Part shown: piece by piece, positions 21,123 through 28,440 of the stretch
How positions within the stretch are numbered: position 1 is the first letter of the stretch
Layout of the letters: the number at the start of each line of letters is the position of its first letter
Virus record (IMG/VR): IMGVR_UViG_3300037189_009626
Span: 1-32,697 of that record
Direction: 5' to 3' (one strand)
Length of the DNA stretch: 32,697 nt
Source: a virus
Notes under the pieces: generated by a model
Told to the model about the DNA's origin: nothing
Databases searched by the model: none
The model's input: the letters and a program-made list of their open reading frames with translations, nothing else
Made by a program: the position numbers and the translations under genes

Positions 21123-22973
21123 TTAATATTTTTTCAATATCTCAGCAACTTGGTATAAAAACATCTCTTCTTTTGTGAACGCAGATACTTCTTCAAAAAA
21201 CCCTGATACACTAAATCCGTTCAATACACCCTCTTTTACTTTGTTCCAAATTTGGTCATTCTTAACCTTCATTGATACAAACCAAGTTCCCACAGGTAAT
21301 TCACCATAACCATATTTTACAGACTTATCGTTCTCATCTTCCTTAATCCAAGACTCAATAACGTAAACATCTTTTACAGCTTTCCCATCGTGCATCTGGT
21401 CGTTATTATCTGTGTATTTGTTTCTCATATACTTTTCAGCAATCATCTTGATTGTATCAGCACTGAAGAAAACATAGTACGGATTACCCATAGCATCCTT
21501 ACGGAATATCTTCATATCAGGAATCATCGCTGGTCCTAATACCACTCTTTTTTCTTCACTATCAATTTGGAAATATTGTTTGGACATTTTTTCTGATTGA
21601 TTAATTTTAGATTCAGCCCAACTTAAAGCAGACTTTCCTCCCCAACTATCATACATCAATTTACCACATCCATCACCATATCCCTTTGAACTTTGTAAAT
21701 CAACCTCGTGTCTTGAAAGGTAACTATACATACGTTTTACGGTATCCAAAGATATTGGTTCACCATTAGCTAACTGATTAGCACGCTGTTTTCCCACATC
21801 CGTTCCACAAGAACCCCATCCATTTTCATCAACCCATTTTAATACGGCTTTTGCGTTGTTTTTAACTGAATCAGGATAATCTGAATAACTGTCAGCAAAC
21901 TCTTCAGGATGTAGGTAACTGAATAAGGTTGGTTCAACCAAACTCTTTTCAAGAACTGGTTTCTTTTTCTTTTTACCAATACCAGGATCAACATAACCAC
22001 CAATTGAACCCACATCATAACCAAATTTTATGGCTTCAACATCAGGTGAATTTTTCTTAATCTCAGCAATTACATCAGGATTATTATCGTAATGTTTTTT
22101 AATTCCTATTCTATTTAAAACTTCAGATTTGTTACCTCCACTTGTAAATAAAACTTTATCTTGTGGGATTCTTAATTCTTTTGCAACATCAAGAACTTGT
22201 TGACCTTCTTTTTCATTTCTTGCTGTAACGATATAAACATCATTACCCGCATCAACCAATTCTTTATATAATTCTTTTCCTTTATCTGTTGATAATACAC
22301 CATCGTAATCTAATGATACTTTTGGTTTATCAGCGAACTTTTCTTTGTTGAATGAAGGATTAGAAGTTCTTGTATCTGGTTGAGGGATTCCCATCACATC
22401 TAAACTTTCAGCACCATCTACTCTTCCTTTTGTAACTGAACTTTTATTTATAATATCAGTTCCTCTACGATAAGTAATTTGTTGCCAAATGTGACGACAA
22501 TTATAAGAACCTCGCCATACCATAGCAGATGAACCTAAATCATTTGTGATTGATTCCAAATCTTCAACTCGATAAACTAAATTCTTACTCAATAAATCCC
22601 TACAAAATTCTCTTGTAGTTGCTTTAACAGGTGCACCACTAGCTTGAGGATTTAGAATATACTTATATCTGATTAGATATTCAGCACTATCCTCGAATGA
22701 TGGTTGATTTGGTGATGATGAAACAAAGTCTTGTTTAACCATTTCCCATCCGTCAGCAAACAATTCTTCTTCTGACTGACCTTTTTGGGTAATCATTTCA
22801 GAATAGGTCATATCTTGACCATCAGGAATTACAAAATCTTCAGGTTTTACCTTATTAAAAAACATCCAATTGACCTCAATTGCTGGTTCGTCAACTAAAG
22901 ATATGCTGTCGATACCTGAAATATCGTCATCCTCTTCTATCTTAAGTTCAAATATTTTATCTTTCTTTATCAT
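21123..22973 (-). CDS. Mosaic head protein: MuF-like segment, HAD phosphatase domain, XkdF-type prohead protease
   Basis: The protein has 616 residues. Residues 18-40 hold 'ISGIDSISLVDEPAIEVNW', a common protease opening. Residues 97-170 have 'TREFCRDLL...VWRGSYNCRHIWQQ', like the C-terminal end of MuF minor capsid proteins. Residues 217-305 form a HAD-type domain: 'VSLDYDGVL' (Asp222, Asp224), 'VTAR' (Thr250), Lys282, 'HYDNNPD' (Asp296). Residues 363-450 carry the 'KNNAKAVLKW...GTDVGKQRANQLANGEPIS' helical module seen in head proteins. Residues 466-595 are an XkdF-like serine protease ('VVLGPAMIPD', His528, 'VIESW', 'GTWFVSMKV', 'GFSVSG' with Ser588). It would mature the prohead. The HAD insertion is unexpected and its substrate is unknown. 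Confidence 0.8.
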   Translation of the reverse strand: MIKKDKIFELKIEEDDDISGIDSISLVDEPAIEVNWMFFNKVKPEDFVIPDGQDMTYSEMITQKGQSEEELFADGWEMVKQDFVSSSPNQPSFEDSAEYLIRYKYILNPQASGAPVKATTREFCRDLLSKNLVYRVEDLESITNDLGSSAMVWRGSYNCRHIWQQITYRRGTDIINKSSVTKGRVDGAESLDVMGIPQPDTRTSNPSFNKEKFADKPKVSLDYDGVLSTDKGKELYKELVDAGNDVYIVTARNEKEGQQVLDVAKELRIPQDKVLFTSGGNKSEVLNRIGIKKHYDNNPDVIAEIKKNSPDVEAIKFGYDVGSIGGYVDPGIGKKKKKPVLEKSLVEPTLFSYLHPEEFADSYSDYPDSVKNNAKAVLKWVDENGWGSCGTDVGKQRANQLANGEPISLDTVKRMYSYLSRHEVDLQSSKGYGDGCGKLMYDSWGGKSALSWAESKINQSEKMSKQYFQIDSEEKRVVLGPAMIPDMKIFRKDAMGNPYYVFFSADTIKMIAEKYMRNKYTDNNDQMHDGKAVKDVYVIESWIKEDENDKSVKYGYGELPVGTWFVSMKVKNDQIWNKVKEGVLNGFSVSGFFEEVSAFTKEEMFLYQVAEILKKY

Positions 22974-22988
22974 ATTAATTAATATAAA

Positions 22989-23120
22989 TTATTTTCCTTG
23001 ACCTCTGTAGGCTTTAGGTTTTTGTGCTTTTGGACCATATGATTTTTTACCATTTATCTTTCCACACTTCCTCTTTCCAAAAGAGATTTTATTGTTTGAT
23101 TGTGATTTTCCTTTAGCCAT
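22989..23120 (-). CDS. Very basic 43-residue protein, unknown
   Basis: The protein starts MAKGKSQSNNKISFGKRKCG and ends PKAYRGQGK, with about one third Lys and Arg and only one Cys. The start lies 1 nt after the tape measure stop (TAA-A-ATG). No other frame is credible in this 148-nt gap. Short Lys/Arg-rich proteins with a 'KxYRGQGK' end are common next to head genes of related phages and may bind DNA or capsid proteins, which is an inference. Confidence 0.75.
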   Translation of the reverse strand: MAKGKSQSNNKISFGKRKCGKINGKKSYGPKAQKPKAYRGQGK

Positions 23121-23121
23121 T

Positions 23122-26100
23122 TTATAAAGTTGATAGGTCCTTTAACCTAGTTTGTTTTTCTACTTCTGATTGCATATCTTTTGATACTACATAGGTTTTT
23201 AATACTAATGGTGTTTGTTCTTTTGCATAGTCAGATACTTTTGGATTATCAAATCTTGCAGCACCTGTTGCACCTTTACTGAATGATGTTCCTCCACCCA
23301 TTACGTTCATAGCTGATAATAATGGTGCAAACATACTTACCGCACCTCTTGTCATAACAGCTTCACCACCTTCAGCGGTAATTGGAACACCACCTTGTGA
23401 ATGTCTTGGTCCATCAATCATACCACCATCACCGTAGTTTCTACCCAAATTGTTTGATGGAGGTGCACTTGAACCACCACCGTCACCACTATCGTAACTT
23501 GTACTCTTGATTAACGCAACCTTTTTATAACCGAATATTAAAGCGGCAGCCGCTGCAGCAGCACCCAAAGCAGGTCCCACAATTGGAATAACCGCTAATG
23601 ATTGATATGCTTGAACTGCACCTTGTAATGTACCGATAATTGCTTGTGCAATTTGGATATTCTTATTCTTTTCAAAATATTTCTTCTTAATCTTATCTTC
23701 TTCCTCAGCGTTTCCTTTAACGTGCTTCAATTCCTGTTCCATTTCCATCTGGTTGTTTTCACCAACCTGACTGAACACATTATTGACAGCACCTAAACCT
23801 GCGGTAATATAACCTAAATAAGCATCTAATTTTTCCTTCTGTAAATCCTTTGAAAGTTGTGCATATTTCTTTTCAATTGCAAGTTTTTCTGCTTCAGTTA
23901 AATCTGTTTCCGCTAACTCTCTTTCTTTGGCTTTATCTAATATCTTTTGTCTATCTTCCCAATATGCAACAAAACTATTTTTTTCAGCGTTTGCAATAAT
24001 ATCTAAGAACTTTAATTCATCATCAAGTTTCTTAAGTCTTTCTTCTTGTTCTTTTTTCTTTTGGTCATCATTAATTTTTTTAATGTCCAAATTGTAAGCT
24101 TTCAATAACGCAGCCCTTAAATCCGCCTTTTCTTTTTCACTTGCTTTGATAAAGTTTTTATCCGCTTCAAGTGCTGATAAGTCATCGTTATATTTGGTAA
24201 GTCTTTGTGCCTTAGCTTTTGCTACTTCATTTTCACTTGCACTATCTAAAATTTCTTGTTTCTTCTTTTGATAATTCTTTAACGCTTCAGCTTCTTTATC
24301 TGAAGCTTCTTTCATCTTTGCTAAATCATCTGTAGTTCTTTTTTCATTTAATTGAAGTATCTTTGCAGCATACTTCTTGAATATTTCAAGTTTAAGTTCT
24401 TCTTTTCTTTTTTCTGAGATTAATAATTGGTCAACCTTCTTAGCTTCTGCTTCTGCTTGAAGTTGAATTTCCTTATCTTCCCTTTCCCTTTCAGTCTTTA
24501 ATAGTTGAACAGCGTTATTTTGTTTTAAATCCAATAACATTTTTTCAGCTTCTTCACTATCCTTTCTTCTTTGTTCACCTATCTCAGCACCTTTTTCAAG
24601 ACCTTTTAATTCAATATTGTTTCTCGCATCTACATAGTTTTTAGTTGCGGTATTAATCTCTTTGTCAATATTGGAAATGGTTTCTTTTTTCTTTTCTGCG
24701 TCAAGTCTTGTATCTTTAGCAGCTTTGGCCCTAAGACCTTGTAAAAACGCAATCTGTTCTGAATATAGTTTCTTTTGTTTTTCAAACGCACCAGTTTCAA
24801 TATTTCTAATTTCTTCATTAAGAGTTTTAGTATTTTCTGCTGTTGCTTTCGCTATGGCTTGTCTTTTCTTTGAGTCGTAATCAAGTGCTTGTAAATTCTT
24901 ATCTAAAGCAGTACCATTCTTTTCAATTGCTGCAGTATATTCTTTGGTATAGTCAGTTGCTTGTTTAACTTCTTTACCCCACCAACCCATCTTTTTACCA
25001 AAAGCGTCAATCTTTTCGTATAGATATTGAATTGCAATACCAATTGCAATCCATAAACCAGCACTTAAAGCAGCTTCTAATGTGGCTACTGCAACCTGTG
25101 CAGCCCTTGCAGCAATCGTAACACCCTCTAATGATAAACCAAATGTTCTTGCGACAATACCCGCCCTTGCATAAGCTGCGATACTATCCATTAAAGTAAC
25201 ATTATTTAATTTGTTTACAACAATTTCACCTTCTGTTGTTACAATTAAATCCTTTTTTGACCTAATTAATTTGGTTTCAGCTTCGGTTAATGTCCTCCAT
25301 TCTTTTCCTTGTAAACGAATTTGGGCTGTACCATTATTCATTCTTGTTTCTAAATTGGCATTAGCTTCTTCTAATCTATCTAATCCAACTATAGTTTTAA
25401 CAAGTTCAGGGTTTCTTGTTTTTAAGGCTGCTAAGTTTCTTGCGTGTGCTTCAGTATTGACATTTTCTGATACCGTTTCTCTGTCAACAGCTATACTTTC
25501 GGATACTGCCTCTTTTGCGTTTTTTGATCTTGTTGACGCGTTGGTTACTTGTGCTGCGGAGTTGGTAGATAAAGCACCTGTTTCTGTTCCCACAGCACCT
25601 GCACTTGCACCTGATACTCCACCAGTTACTCCTGCACCCCCACTAACATTTGTATTAATCTTAGGTGTAGATTGGAAAATCTTCAACATATTTTTTGGAA
25701 TTTCCAATATGTCTTTACCTAATTCTTTAAATTGGTTTTTTAAATCAGTTAATTTAAAACCTGATAATAGTTTGATTGCACTTAACGCACCATTAGCCCT
25801 ACCAGCAAATTCACCGACAGGACCAGGTATTAACGCTAAGGTTGCAAATAAATCCTTAGATTTTTGGTTTACTCTTTCTAACTCATCTTGAGTCTCATTA
25901 ATCTTATTGGCTAATAAAGTAAATTCCGCTGTACCTTCTGCAGTTCTTCTAAATTCAGATTGTAAAGCCCTAAGTTGAGTACGTAAGTTTAAGGTACTCG
26001 TTGTAAGTACCTCAATTGGTTTACCATTAATGTCGTATTTTATCTTAACATCTTTACTCAGTTGTTTGGTGGTTCCCGCCAGTTTTTCAACTTTCTGTTC

Positions 26101-26160
26101 CGCACTATCAACCTGAGTTGAATCGACATTAATATTAATATTTAAATTCTTATCAGCCAT
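23122..26160 (-). CDS. Tail tape measure protein
   Basis: The protein has 1012 residues. The N-terminus is a coiled coil ('STQVDSAEQKVEKLAGTTKQL'), and residues about 330-380 hold hydrophobic segments ('GLSLEGVTIAARAAQVAVATLEAALSAGLWIAIGIAIQYLY'). A long Lys/Glu/Gln-rich helical middle follows. Near residues 850-900 comes a second hydrophobic, Ala/Gly-rich stretch ('VIPIVGPALGAAAAAAALIFGY'). The C-terminal 'GGMIDGPRHSQGGVPITAEGGEAVMTRGAV' is a typical tape measure ending. By the usual rule of about 1.5 angstrom per residue this predicts a tail near 150 nm, an inference. No sheath gene was found, so a siphovirus-like tail is likely. Confidence 0.92.
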   Translation of the reverse strand: MADKNLNININVDSTQVDSAEQKVEKLAGTTKQLSKDVKIKYDINGKPIEVLTTSTLNLRTQLRALQSEFRRTAEGTAEFTLLANKINETQDELERVNQKSKDLFATLALIPGPVGEFAGRANGALSAIKLLSGFKLTDLKNQFKELGKDILEIPKNMLKIFQSTPKINTNVSGGAGVTGGVSGASAGAVGTETGALSTNSAAQVTNASTRSKNAKEAVSESIAVDRETVSENVNTEAHARNLAALKTRNPELVKTIVGLDRLEEANANLETRMNNGTAQIRLQGKEWRTLTEAETKLIRSKKDLIVTTEGEIVVNKLNNVTLMDSIAAYARAGIVARTFGLSLEGVTIAARAAQVAVATLEAALSAGLWIAIGIAIQYLYEKIDAFGKKMGWWGKEVKQATDYTKEYTAAIEKNGTALDKNLQALDYDSKKRQAIAKATAENTKTLNEEIRNIETGAFEKQKKLYSEQIAFLQGLRAKAAKDTRLDAEKKKETISNIDKEINTATKNYVDARNNIELKGLEKGAEIGEQRRKDSEEAEKMLLDLKQNNAVQLLKTEREREDKEIQLQAEAEAKKVDQLLISEKRKEELKLEIFKKYAAKILQLNEKRTTDDLAKMKEASDKEAEALKNYQKKKQEILDSASENEVAKAKAQRLTKYNDDLSALEADKNFIKASEKEKADLRAALLKAYNLDIKKINDDQKKKEQEERLKKLDDELKFLDIIANAEKNSFVAYWEDRQKILDKAKERELAETDLTEAEKLAIEKKYAQLSKDLQKEKLDAYLGYITAGLGAVNNVFSQVGENNQMEMEQELKHVKGNAEEEDKIKKKYFEKNKNIQIAQAIIGTLQGAVQAYQSLAVIPIVGPALGAAAAAAALIFGYKKVALIKSTSYDSGDGGGSSAPPSNNLGRNYGDGGMIDGPRHSQGGVPITAEGGEAVMTRGAVSMFAPLLSAMNVMGGGTSFSKGATGAARFDNPKVSDYAKEQTPLVLKTYVVSKDMQSEVEKQTRLKDLSTL

Positions 26161-26368
26161 TATAATTTGTTATTAGACTTAATTCTTTTTGTTCTTGAAA
26201 TGTTGTTTCAAGAATTATGGATTCCCCTTTTAATAATTTTATAGATTCAAATTCAATTTCAACCCCATCTAATCTTTGACGGTCAATTTCTAATTCCTTT
26301 CTATAATCTATCAATTTTAATGGTTCAAAATTGATTAAAACCTCGTCATAAAAAATTTCTATATTCAT
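26153..26368 (-). CDS. Small tail gene, 71 aa
   Basis: The protein is acidic and beta/helical mixed ('MNIEIFYDEVLINFEPLKLIDYRKELEIDRQRLDGVEIEFESIKLLKGES') and ends 'TTFQEQKELSLITNYNG'. Its stop lies 8 nt inside the start of the tape measure gene, so the two are translationally coupled. No family recognised. A tail assembly helper or small tail protein is suggested by position. Confidence 0.65.
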   Translation of the reverse strand: MNIEIFYDEVLINFEPLKLIDYRKELEIDRQRLDGVEIEFESIKLLKGESIILETTFQEQKELSLITNYNG

Positions 26369-26378
26369 ATTCTATATT

Positions 26379-27437
26379 TTAAATTCCACATAATGAACTA
26401 CAGTTGTTAGTTCCCAATCCACTCATATCTGTATATAAATATGGTCCTGTTCCACCACTACTTACGATATTGAAGATATATCCATTTATATTATCTAAGT
26501 AGAATTTACCACCAATTAATGTTGTTGGGTTTGCAATTGAAATTGTTTCAATATATGTACAAGGACCTGTTGGAGTATCACACTCGTATCTATCGGCTAT
26601 GTATATTTGATAAGTTGAACCAGTTGGAGTATGAGATGGTGTTGGAGTTGGTGATGGACTTGGTCCTCCACAACTTGTACCACAGTTTGTTACCGTAAAG
26701 TTTGCAATATCAGCAAATGGTACACCAACTGCAATAGTTCCACAAACCAAACAGTTTGTCAATACAACCGTTCCTAATGAACTAATAAATTGATATGTAT
26801 CACCTGTTGAAGCTGTATATTTAATCCAACCTGTATCCGTAACATTTAACGTTGCACCACTTGTGAAATTACCAGCAGGTGTTGGCGTTGGGGTCGGAGT
26901 TGGGGTTGGTGTTGTATGTGTCGGAGTCGGAGTTGGGGTTGCAGTCGGAGTTGGAACTGGTGGTGTAATCGTACTTATTGTAGAACTTACACATATAGGA
27001 GATATTGCCCTTTTACCAATCATTCTTACTTCAAACACATATGTTCCATTTGTAAATCCTGCAATTCCAAACTGAGATGGTAACATAGTAAAGGTAAACG
27101 TACCACTACTTGATGTACTACCAGTTGTTGATATGGATTTAAAACTCATCAACCTCCAAGGTTTGAAATATGTTCTTGAAGGTTCCATAGCGTGTACAGA
27201 AAATAGATTTAATTGATTTGATTGTGAAATAAAAGGTTCCGCACCATTTTTAGCCCAAGTATAATTAAATTGAATTGTTATACCTGTATAGTTAATAGAA
27301 GTAGCTGAAAAGTTCGTTACCGTACCACTAACCGAATTATTATTGATGTCGTGGATAATTTCAACATCGTACTCCGCAATTGTGTTATTCGGATATACGA
27401 AATTTTTACTATCTATCTGTTTTATATATTTCCTCAT
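26379..27437 (-). CDS. Tail protein with two Pro-Thr linkers
   Basis: The protein has 352 residues. A beta-rich N-terminal domain (about 1-155) is followed by a Pro-Thr linker (TPPVPTPTATPTPTPTHTTP), a second beta domain of about 75 residues containing Cys pairs ('TNCLVCG', 'TNCGTSCGG'), a second linker ('[13 protein letters not shown]') and a C-terminal domain also rich in Cys ('DRYECDTPTGPCTYIE', 'NNCSSLCGI'). The linkers look like flexible or O-glycosylated spacers. It belongs to the tail tip block between the tape measure and the large tail protein. No membrane segment. It probably has a surface-binding or carrier function. This is an inference from architecture. Confidence 0.7.
   Translation of the reverse strand: MRKYIKQIDSKNFVYPNNTIAEYDVEIIHDINNNSVSGTVTNFSATSINYTGITIQFNYTWAKNGAEPFISQSNQLNLFSVHAMEPSRTYFKPWRLMSFKSISTTGSTSSSGTFTFTMLPSQFGIAGFTNGTYVFEVRMIGKRAISPICVSSTISTITPPVPTPTATPTPTPTHTTPTPTPTPTPTPAGNFTSGATLNVTDTGWIKYTASTGDTYQFISSLGTVVLTNCLVCGTIAVGVPFADIANFTVTNCGTSCGGPSPSPTPTPSHTPTGSTYQIYIADRYECDTPTGPCTYIETISIANPTTLIGGKFYLDNINGYIFNIVSSGGTGPYLYTDMSGLGTNNCSSLCGI
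26877..26963 (-). repeat. Pro-Thr coding repeat
   Basis: On the minus strand this is a 6-bp period encoding alternating Pro-Thr. It joins two domains of the 352-residue tail protein. Confidence 0.85.
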
Positions 27438-27475
27438 ATTATTTAATATAAATTTTCATATTTGTCATTACCAAA

Positions 27476-28435
27476 TTAACTAAACGTATCTGTCCATACG
27501 ATTAATATTGTATCCCCATTATTAATTGTTATAGATGGTCCACCGTGAGAATGATTAGTTGTTGATGGACAAGATGCAATTGTAAAATTGACATTTGTAC
27601 TACCCGAACCAATTAAATTTCCATTTTGATATAAATCATATTTATATTGATTTATAACTGCGACACCACTTCCTTTACAAATACTTCTACTAATGTTTAT
27701 TGCACCAGCTGTATATGTTCCAGCAATAAACGCAGTCGTTGAATTTGTTGTATTACGAGATGTTGTCCAACTTGTTGACGGTCCATTAATTATTGCAATA
27801 CTATCAAAATTTGCTTGATAGTTAGAAACAGTTTTGTTTGCTGTTGATGAACTTGCACTACCAATATATCTCATTTGAATTGTTACAATTGGTTTTGTTG
27901 GTGTAGGAGTTGGTGTTAATGTTCTTGTTGGTGTTATACTTGGTGTTACACTTGGTGTTACCGTATTAGTTGGTGTATTAGTTGGTGTTACACTTGGTGT
28001 TACAGTATTTGTTGGTGTATTAGTAGGCGTTACACTTGGAGTAATTGTATTTGTAGGTGTATTAGTTTGAGTTGGCGTATTGGTAGGCGTACCGCTTGGT
28101 GTAACAGTATTAGTCGGAGTATTTGTAGGTGTATTTGTTGGTGTAACAGTTGGAGTTGGAGTTGGAACTGGATATGACGTTATAGTTATACCAGTATTTG
28201 GAATTAACCCACAAGTATATGTAACTGCACTACTATTAATTTTTAATTTTGTTGCGTTCAAATTTACCCAAACAGATATACCGTTTTGTAAATCAGTTTT
28301 ACTTGGTGTATATATTTCACCACCAGGATCTCTTAATGAGGTAGTATAATTATCACTATCTTGATAAATTTCACAACCTCCAAAAACTATATTCGGACTA
28401 AAATAATTTATTTTTAAATCAACTAATTTATTCAT
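27476..28435 (-). CDS. Tail protein with long Pro-Thr-Asn linker
   Basis: The protein has 319 residues. An N-terminal domain of about 85 residues ('[20 protein letters not shown]') leads to about 90 residues of tandem [16 protein letters not shown] units, then a C-terminal beta domain of about 135 residues that ends '[19 protein letters not shown]'. The same ending architecture, with identical 'TINNGDTI', closes the 1256-residue neighbour. I infer a tail-tip or receptor-binding accessory with a detachable binding head on a flexible stalk. The stop is 38 nt before the next gene. Confidence 0.7.
   Translation of the reverse strand: MNKLVDLKINYFSPNIVFGGCEIYQDSDNYTTSLRDPGGEIYTPSKTDLQNGISVWVNLNATKLKINSSAVTYTCGLIPNTGITITSYPVPTPTPTVTPTNTPTNTPTNTVTPSGTPTNTPTQTNTPTNTITPSVTPTNTPTNTVTPSVTPTNTPTNTVTPSVTPSITPTRTLTPTPTPTKPIVTIQMRYIGSASSSTANKTVSNYQANFDSIAIINGPSTSWTTSRNTTNSTTAFIAGTYTAGAINISRSICKGSGVAVINQYKYDLYQNGNLIGSGSTNVNFTIASCPSTTNHSHGGPSITINNGDTILIVWTDTFS
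27897..28170 (-). repeat. Pro-Thr-Asn linker repeat (12-bp higher-order unit)
   Basis: Tandem minus-strand units encode [14 protein letters not shown]-type motifs, with plus-strand words such as 'gttggtgtattagttggtgt' recurring. Several segments are nearly identical at the DNA level, so repeat number could change by slippage or recombination. Confidence 0.9.
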
Positions 28436-28440
28436 AATTT

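Noticed and set aside
25211-25891. Plus-strand open frame of 226 codons opposite the tape measure gene
   Set aside because: It lies wholly within the tape measure coding sequence, has low-complexity hydrophobic composition typical of antisense frames, and no upstream signals.
27897-28170. CRISPR-like look of regularly spaced short repeats
   Set aside because: The repeats are in frame, encode Pro-Thr linkers with 6- and 12-bp periods, have no unique spacers of constant length, and no cas genes are present.
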